DNA of 64,000 nucleotides from Plantago ovata. Its lineage: Eukaryota; Streptophyta; Magnoliopsida; Lamiales; Plantaginaceae. The stretch is from contig CM051458.1 in assembly GCA_028274465.1 (NCBI GenBank), positions 20,785,566 to 20,849,565 of the forward strand. The letters are read 5' to 3'. The notes below the pieces were generated by a model. That model saw only the letters and a program-made list of their open reading frames with translations, had not been told where the DNA came from and did not search any database. Below, in pieces: positions 56,769 to 64,000 of this stretch (position 1 is its first letter; the number at the start of each line of letters is the position of its first letter). Made by a program: the position numbers and the translations under genes.

Positions 56769-58867
56769 TGTTGATAGTGTATATGTCCTAGAGACAGTCC
56801 TTATTAAGGGCATGGAGCCCTTATAGAGGGCATATATGTACTATTACACAGGTCAACGTAATATAATATATGTTTGTTGTTTTACTATTGAGTATCGCTT
56901 TCATATTTATATTACACCAGGCATGCAGCATGTCATATCTCTATTTCTGTCTGTATTGATATTAAACATGTCCCCTCGGATAGATGACCGATCACACAGA
57001 TAGTGGGAGCTATGTGAGTTATCATCTATCCCAAACTCTCCCTAGTCGAGGTTCATCTCGGATGTAGGGGTCTGAATGAACCAGATGAGACTAGTATGCG
57101 TGGAGGTTATACTTGTTGGAGCAAGTGTAAGCCGATCCCACGGCCAAGGAACGGATTGTTGGACAATCGGAAAACGTTCCCATAACTGCGCATAGTTGTT
57201 CGAAGAATGATTATCGAACAATGGAAGTACCCACCGGACACTCCCATCGATGTATACTCTACACCGAAGTGTCTATGGGAACCGGTAAGTTGTCGAAGTG
57301 ATGCCAGTCGTCCTTTGGACTTAGAGGACTTTGTCATCACATTTGTTGCCCCATATCCTTGGTGGACCCGTACAATCTCACTAATCTAGTGATCCAGGAT
57401 TATGGCTACATACAAATGGGGATGATAAGTGTTTCTGTGAAGGATTCATCTCTCAAGTGTAGCACAGGAGAGCACTTCTCATAGTCGTTCATATTTGTGA
57501 TTGGTAAAACCGCTGGCCAGCGTATCAATATTATTATCAATATTATTATGATGGTCATAATAGATATTGGATTCACCATGCAACTCACTGAAGACGCCCA
57601 TGGATGTATTATTGGGATAGACACTTCATCGATCCTAGATACATTCGAGCAAGTCAGATGAAGGGACGTTACCATCGCCGCGTTGAGCGCAACAGACTTC
57701 ACAACGAAAGGGTTTGCTTTGAGAAACCTCTCAAACGTCCTCATGTATTAATATTGCAAATGGAACCTTCTAGGAATTCCATTTGCCTAGTCTAGGACTT
57801 GCTTAATACAATGAGGCCCTATGGGTCACACTATGTGGTGATTCAGCTTATCCGAATATCTTTGAAGATGGAATCACAATTAATTTGGAATTAATTGTGA
57901 TTGATGGACTATAATTAATTTGGAATTAATTATAATATTTAGTGGCTCAATTAATTAATGATTTGGAATTATTAATTGAATTGGCTAATTAATTGTATTT
58001 CATGTAAATACAATTAAAGATTATATTTTAGAAATATAACGAAGGTTTGATTTGAAAGGATATGTTAATTTAGAATTAACATATGCACATGGGCAAATAT
58101 ACTTGGAGTTTGAATTGCCCTAGAACTATAAGTGGGTCCCAAAATTGGGACCCACCTATCTCTCGTAGGACAGGCGCGCGCACGCGCACAAGCTGGATAG
58201 GGGAAGGAGTTCGACTCCTTCCTCTATTAGAATTCCAAGGGATAAGTTAGATTTTCCTGATTGAGTTTTAATTTGATTGGGAATGAATCTAGACTTGATA
58301 TCGGTTTCCTAGTGCGATAAGAATTAGATTCTTATTCTTTACGAAGTCTAATTGCTTATGTTTTAGGCTTCTATTGACTACTATATATAGTAGACTATTA
58401 GAGAGCTTTTTCAGTATTCTGAACAATCAATTCTTAGAGAATTATTCTACCCAGTTTTCTTAGAGAAAATAAAAAGTTCTCCCCTCCTCTACAAGCCACA
58501 CGCGCGCGCCACCTACCGGAGGAATCGCCGCCCCATCTTCTTCGCCACACAAAGAATATCCTAGCATTCTTTCTGATAGGCTGTTCATCCGTGGATACCA
58601 AGGTTGAGGTTCTAGGAGCTGGAAACTAACTTTTATTGTCTTGCAGATAATCAAAGTATTGCAGATATCTTCGACTTCGACGAAGGAGAAGATACACGGA
58701 TTATTACGAAGACTTGGAAGCTGTGCTTGCTTTGGAAGTAAGGTTAGTCTTCTAATTGACGTGTTTAAATATATATGGCATATACATAATCAATTAACCT
58801 GCATGTTAAGAAAATTTTTGAAATTCCGCTGCGTACCTAGGGGTAACTCTGACCATATTTTCTTACA
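56769..58867 (+). mobile_element. 5' LTR of the copia element
   Basis: 2099 bp, TGTTGATAGTGTATATGTCC at the start and TTTTCTTACA at the end, directly before the primer site. The start base is uncertain by a few bp. TATA-like 'ctatatatag' near 58382. Copia LTRs of this 'TGTATATGYCCTAGAG' type are common in plants. Confidence 0.75.
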
Positions 58868-58868
58868 G

Positions 58869-58884
58869 TGGTAACAGAGCTAGG
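58869..58884 (+). other. Primer-binding site, initiator tRNA-Met type
   Basis: TGGTAACAGAGCTAGG differs from the usual TGGTATCAGAGC primer site by one base in the first twelve. It is directly after the LTR. Confidence 0.75.
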
Positions 58885-60320
58885 TTAATTGATTACGTAT
58901 ATACGTATATATATTGTATGCTTTTGTAGTTTATGTGGATGCAATTTTCTATGATTAATTCGATTTTCAAAGTTTTGTTTTTTATATAAATTTAGAATTT
59001 ATATTTTTCAAAAAAAAATAAAAAAAATTAAAATATATATATATATTGACCGGGCCGCCGGCGCCTGCGGGCGCAGGCGCCCGCGGCCGCAGGCACGGTA
59101 GGGGACGGGACTAGGTCCCGTCCCATATTTTAATATATATATATATTTTCGGGTAGGATCCAAAATCGAATTTTTAAAAATTTTGAGGATTGAATTTTAT
59201 ATTTGGAATATAAATACGATTTAATTGTAATTGTTTTTAACTAGAGGGGTTAAATTTAATTAGTATAAAGTTAAAGGGCTTATTTGTAGTTTATCAATTT
59301 ATTGTTTATTGCAAATTAGTCCTTCTACTTTTGAATTTTAGATTTAACACCTCCAAGGTTTCAAAAATTACAATTAAGTCTTTCGGGTTTTCGAAAATTG
59401 CTACTTGGTCAATAGAATTTTTGATTTTTCAATCTAGTCCAAATTTTCAATTATTTCATAGAGATTATAAGTATGGAATTATAATTTTCATAATGAAATT
59501 ATGAAGTCATTTGGCATCCACATAGGCTACTACTTGTTTTGTTTGCTCGATATGCTATTGTTTGACAATGCATGTTTAAATACCAAGTATTTTACTTTCC
59601 GTTCGACCGCTATGCATGCGAGGGTAGGCGGCGCCCTCTTGTTTGTCGGACCGCATATTTTATGTATGGGTAGGCGGCGCCCATTATGTGCTTGACCGCA
59701 TTTAGAACTAGAATGGATAGGCGACATCCATTACGTGTAGACCGCTCATGCATGATGGGTAGGCGGCGCCCTTATTTGTTTGTAGATGACTGATAGCAAC
59801 CCTCAAGTGACAAGCCCCAACCAATATAAGTACATAAATATATTATATGTATGTATTTCTGATATGCTTTCCATAGGGTGCTTTAATTCTGAACTTTCAT
59901 TGCGTTTTCTTGTATTGGCGACCTCGTCTTACAGACTCGCAGTGATCGTCAGATTAGAGTAAGCCTATGATTATGACTTACTGCATATTGTACCTAGCGA
60001 CCTCGATAGGTACAATATGTAGGGCATCAGATTAAATTAGATTTAACAACCAAGAGTTGCGTGACGCAATTGAATAGTCCTACCAGTCATATTATGCTAT
60101 GCGACCAGCCCCCGTTGGAGTATAGCATAGTATGAATTTGGATCTTGGCCACTACGGTAACTTGTTGGACATTACCCTTATGTTTGTTTTGGGGGCAAGC
60201 ATATGTGAAAATAGTGGGAGCTAAACAGCTAAAGGACCTTGTTGTTTAGTTATGTTGACTGTGTATTTAGAAATAGTATTTCAATAGTTAATTTATTATT
60301 TTCGTTCTATACTATTTCTC
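58885..60320 (+). other. Copia leader with strong hairpins and a 46-bp tandem repeat
   Basis: No coding sequence. It contains four clear stem-loops (59060-59081, 59102-59124, 59984-60019, 60088-60134) and about four 46-bp units with GGTAGGCGGCGCCC (59608-59785). Packaging, dimerisation or translation signals are plausible for a retroelement leader; the function is inferred. Confidence 0.75.
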
Positions 60321-61341
60321 ATGGAAAACCGAAATGGCGAGTATCTCGCTCCGTGCTGTCTTAGAGAAGCAAATTTTGACCGGACCAAACTTCCTAGATT
60401 GGATCAGAAATATATGTTTTGTGCTGAGGGTACGAAAGGATTGAGTACGTCTTGGACGAGGATAATCCCGTGTGTCCCGAGAATCAGACTGCCGATCAAG
60501 TTGCTGATTTGGAATCAAGCCAACAAGGCAAAGTCTGATAAGCATCATGAGGATGCTAGATCCGCGCAGTGTATTATGCTGGCGGCAATGAGCAATGAGC
60601 TGCAGAGACAACATGATAGCATGTTGCCGTATGAGATGCTGAAGCATCTTGAGTCGCTCTTTAAGACGACAGCTAGAAGTGTTGAATTTGATTTGATCAA
60701 ATAGATACATAGATGCAAGCTCAATGAAGGAGGGAACATGTCTGAACATGTTCTCAAGATGAGCATAAGATCATGGTGATCTTTGTCCTTCAATCATTGC
60801 CGAGTTCGTATTCGCAGTTCATCGTTAACCACCATGAATGCGAAGGACGTAACACTGCCCGAACTCCATAATCTGCTGAAGACATATGATCAAATTCTTC
60901 CTAAGAAGGAAAAGACGATCATGTATGTTGGGCAACCGTCTAACCCAAACCCGAGAAACAAAGGTGCTAAGGGTAAGGGAAAATCGGGAGCCAAGGCTAA
61001 CGCTTCGAGTGATAAGCCTAAGCGTCTGAACCAGAAAAAGAAATTCAAGAGAAGCGGTACGGTACGCACAGATGAATGTCTTTTCTGTAAGCAGAAAGGA
61101 CATTGGAAGAAAGATTGCCCTAAGCTGAGGGCAGATCAAGCTATGAAGCCACCGGCTTCTAGCTCAGGTATGTTTGTTATTGAAATGAACATGACTACTT
61201 TTGACTCCAATGGTTGGGTATTAGATACAGCCTGTGGCTCGTACATTTGTAATAATGTGCAGGGGCCCATTGAACACAGGCTAGTCAAGCAAGGTGAAAT
61301 CGACTTGCATGTTGGGAACGGCAATCCAGTTGAAGCCAAAC
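60321..61341 (+). pseudogene. Copia gag and beginning of protease
   Basis: The first frame begins MENRNGEYLAP. The last part (60783-61341) contains a basic linker, the zinc knuckle CLFCKQKGHWKKDC (C-x2-C-x4-H-x4-C) and then the protease active-site region WVLDTACGSYICNNVQG. Gag coats the RNA and the protease cleaves the polyprotein. Broken at a few places; cut at 61341 by the Athila-type insertion. Confidence 0.8.
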
Positions 61342-62633
61342 TGATGAATGTGTATTTTACACTTTCATTTGAGTCTTTTTCACCTATTTTATCTATCCTC
61401 TATGTTAATTTAGCTATATTTTAGTGCATTTTATTAGAATAGTGTCACGTTTCCCTTTAGATTTTATTTTACAGGTTTTGGTTGAAAAACGAGGATTTCC
61501 GGGCAATTATATTGAAGTTGACAAGGAATTGGTGTTCCAGAAGCCTATTTGGAGTATCTGAAGGTTTCCGGATAGGATTTGGAGTCTAGGGGTCGAATCT
61601 GGAGGTTAGAAGGCCACTAGAAGTCAGAAACCGAGTCCGAAAAGGGGAAGAAATTCAAAAATGCGTCGAAAACGCGGAATTCTGTGAATTTTACTCCCGG
61701 GCGAATCGCCCCACACCGGTCGAATCGCCCAGTGTGTGGGGCCCTTCGCCCCTCACAAATTCGAGGCCTATATATAGTTGCTCAGTTTTTCTCCGAAATT
61801 CATACTTTTCCAGACCTATTCTCTCACCTCTCTCTGTAGTTTTAGGTAGGAACTTCCGAGAGCCTGTTCTGGGGGTTCGTAGCTTAGGAGACACTTTTTC
61901 ATAGCAGTTTGGAGCTTGTAAGATCGCGATTCTTCGGAGACTGACAACCTTCGGTAACATTGTATCTTACGGTTTATTCTACTTATTTTTATATATCTTT
62001 CAACATATTTTCTTCTATGATTTATGTTGATTGCATGACAACTATGAGTAGCTAAACTTATCGTTGGTGGTAGTATGTGAATTCTTAGCGAAGGGTTGAT
62101 AATCATGCTAATGGCTATATCGCGCATTATACTCCGTGTTATTGCTTTATTTCGTTGATCAGGCTCAGCCTATATTTTCGTATGTTGATTAATTATTATG
62201 CACAACTGGACCCTCGTCGACCTTCGCATATCTATATCTTCGTAGTGTTGAATAATTACGGAACACAGTTGGACAATAGTGTTGACCTGTCAGTATCTTT
62301 ATCTTCGTAGTGTTTAATAATTACAACAGGACAATTGATTGATCAAAGATCTCCATGCAAGACCGAGGAATTTACGCATGATTATTAACCCGTTATGCTT
62401 TGAAGGACCATACTATCACCAATCTACATTATCTGTTAGAAAAACCTTTGCTATATCGTCTGCTGTTTTTATATTCTAAATTAGATTTGATAAAGCTAGT
62501 TATAGTCCTTAGAGAACGACACTCGAGGTCATTCTACTGCTACACTACGGTTTTTGTTGTAGTTGTGAATTGCCTTTGGCTAAATAACAAATTTATTTGA
62601 TTTGCTCGGAGCACGAAATCCGCGCGTTCATCA
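61342..62633 (+). mobile_element. 5' LTR of the right-end Athila-type element
   Basis: 1292 bp, TGATGAATG to GTTCATCA. GGGCGAATCGCCC-type boxes at 61697-61755, then TATATATAG at 61771-61779, the promoter order seen in the other family members. The U5-side block contains 'gagaacgacactcgagg'. Confidence 0.9.
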
Positions 62634-62636
62634 AAT

Positions 62637-62654
62637 TGGCCCCGCTGCCGGGGA
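62637..62654 (+). other. Primer-binding site (tRNA-Asp type)
   Basis: TGGCCCCGCTGCCGGGGA matches the tRNA-Asp complement at 16 of 18 bases. Confidence 0.8.
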
Positions 62655-62778
62655 CTATACTCCTTTTTTCTGTTTAATTTGTTTATATTTTCAGCATTCA
62701 ATTCCTTATTCTAGTAGTTTTAGTTTTCCTTTTTAATCTCTCTCTGATACTACTTTCCTAGTCTGTTACAGATAGTGT

Positions 62779-63905
62779 ATGCCACATACACGATCTAAAG
62801 GAACACCGCTTGCTGATTCAATTGCTGAGATCGACAGAGTCTACCACCAAAGAAGGCGACTACTTCAAAGGCGTGCACTAGAGGAATTAGAGGATACCGA
62901 TTTCTCTGAATCTCTACATAGTCTTTTCAAGAAATCGACGGAATGGCAGAAGCTAGACCACTGAAAGCATGGGTTCAATCCACCAAGGATCGTATGAGGG
63001 ACCGGCGATTGTTCTTTCGTTTGCAACTCGAAATCTGGAAATCAAGAACCACGCATTCCAACAACTTCCGAGGTTCTATGGCTTATCAAGGGAAGATGTG
63101 ATGGGGTACTTGCACGATATCGATGATTTCGTCAACCAACTCCCACGACCCGGAGCTGACATAACAACGGATGAGTTAAGGATGAAGGTTTTTGCTATGG
63201 GACACTTGGGAGAAGGTTTTTTCAGCTTTCATGGAGAAATACTTCCCTCACACCTTGACCACCGCGCTAAAGGCGCAAATCACTGGATTCAAACAAGACT
63301 ATGATGAGACCATCTACACCGCGTTTGAGAGATTCCAAGATGTCACGAACAAGTGCCCTCACCATGGTTTTGAACTTTCTGACCTAGTCCAACACTTCTA
63401 CAATGGACTAACCTTCGAGAACCAACAAGTGGTGGATTTCCAATGCCGAGGCAATATTTGGGAAGAAACCGCAGAAGCCGTCTGGGCAGTTTTCGAAAGG
63501 CTTGCTAAGGGTTCGCAATTCAAGGACCCAAGAGCGATGGTTAGGAGACGTGGACCTGAAGCTCCACCAACTCAAAGAAGCCCCTATGTATAGGGGAATG
63601 GGGATCAATTCGAGTGCTTTACCAACGAATTGAAGCAAGTCCTCAAGAGCGCCACTGGAACAACTGTTTCAAATGAAGTTTGCCGAATATGCAAGAACTA
63701 TGGGCATGGGGCTCATATGTGTAGATCGGAGCTTGAGGAGGCGAAGAGGAAGCCTTTGCTACGGAGTTTGGTACTCAAGAAGCTAGCTACGGACAAGACA
63801 GTAGGAATCCTCGAGGTGGATTTTGGAGAAGAGGGTTCCGAAACAATCAAGGTTATGCACCGGCTAACCAAACTTATGGCCCTAACCAAGACCGTAGTAG
63901 GCTAA
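62779..63905 (+). pseudogene. Athila-type gag with zinc knuckle
   Basis: An N-terminal basic piece begins MPHTRSKGTPLADSIAE (62779). The central part has AFQQLPRFYGLSREDVMGYL and, further on, ERFQDVTNKCPHHGFELSDL and FYNGL, the Athila gag signature. The last frame (63630-63905) carries CRICKNYGHGAHMC (C-x2-C-x4-H-x4-C). The region is broken in a few places. Beyond 63905 the sequence continues as internal retroelement DNA to the window end. Confidence 0.75.
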
Positions 63906-64000
63906 ACTATGGTAATGACCACTGCGAAAACCCCGCTCCGAAAGAGCCACCGAAGTCGAAGTCGGCTCAACTGATGGAGAACTTGCAAAAGATGGTTGAT

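Larger units (their letters stand above)
56769..61341 (+). mobile_element. Ty1/copia element: 5' LTR, leader, gag and start of protease; rest displaced
   Basis: Order: LTR 56769-58867, iMet-type primer site at 58869, structured leader to 60320, gag from 60321, then the protease start. At 61341 it is interrupted by an Athila-type element whose far end is outside the window, so the remaining pol and 3' LTR should lie beyond it. Inserted into copy C at its conserved N-terminal coding region. The gag region has a few breaks. Confidence 0.8.
61342..64000 (+). mobile_element. Athila-type Ty3/gypsy element, 5' part (continues beyond the window)
   Basis: LTR 61342-62633, tRNA-Asp-type primer site 62637-62654, gag region from 62779. 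It inserted into the copia protease start; the left flank is CAAAC (61337-61341), so the same five bases are expected at its right end outside the window. LTR family is the same as at 46758-52184 and 27578-28748. A few breaks in gag. Confidence 0.85.

Overview
This window is nuclear DNA from a flowering plant, most likely a eudicot. It is AT-rich and almost entirely made of nested transposable elements: Ty3/gypsy Athila-type, Ty1/copia including Sirevirus-like copies, CACTA, a Helitron and L1-type LINE remains. There is no bacterial-style operon, no CRISPR array, no rRNA and no convincing tRNA gene. The only host-gene sequence I can support is a receptor-like-protein LRR gene, split into two short pieces about 14 kb apart (near 18.7 kb and 32.9 kb). 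All calls come from reading the sequence and remembered family features; no database search was run.

Layout. 1-1736 is an Athila-type LTR with a 650-bp internal tandem duplication. 1.96-3.19 kb is a 5'-truncated L1 LINE (minus strand). 3.2-7.5 kb is an old gypsy-like fossil with a 64-bp minisatellite. 7.53-12.69 kb is a broken Athila-type element split by a 2.5-kb solo LTR (9720-12240). 12.70-13.68 kb is the end of a CACTA transposon. 13.7-18.65 kb is degenerate copia-like DNA split by an AT-rich insert with a 9-bp duplication. 18.66-33.09 kb is the broken LRR gene, a pair of ~317-bp inverted repeats inside it, and between them a Sirevirus-like copy (A), then a Helitron with HUH-Rep and Pif1-type helicase domains, itself split by an Athila-type solo LTR. 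33.1-34.8 kb holds short repeats and a possible LINE tail.

34.8-56.8 kb is two further Sirevirus-like copies (B and C), head to tail on the minus strand. Copy B's LTR is split by a 2.1-kb CACTA element that keeps a readable three-exon accessory gene. Copy C is split by a young 5.4-kb non-autonomous Athila-type element (LTR-gag-LTR, TR-GAG style) with an uninterrupted 349-codon gag-like frame. 56.8-61.3 kb is a Ty1/copia element (2.1-kb LTR, highly structured leader, gag, start of protease). A fourth Athila-family element (61342 to beyond 64000) has inserted into it.

The most interesting signals are: (1) the inverted-repeat pair and near-identical 9-bp flanks that split the LRR gene; (2) a 69-bp microexon kept at the same place in all three Sirevirus-like copies, with a promoter-like block and a second polypurine tract upstream of the reading frame; (3) the intact TR-GAG-type element; (4) palindromic GC-rich boxes recurring next to the TATA box in several Athila-family LTRs; (5) strong hairpins and a 46-bp repeat in the copia leader; and (6) a Helitron 3' end with the classical hairpin plus CTAA.
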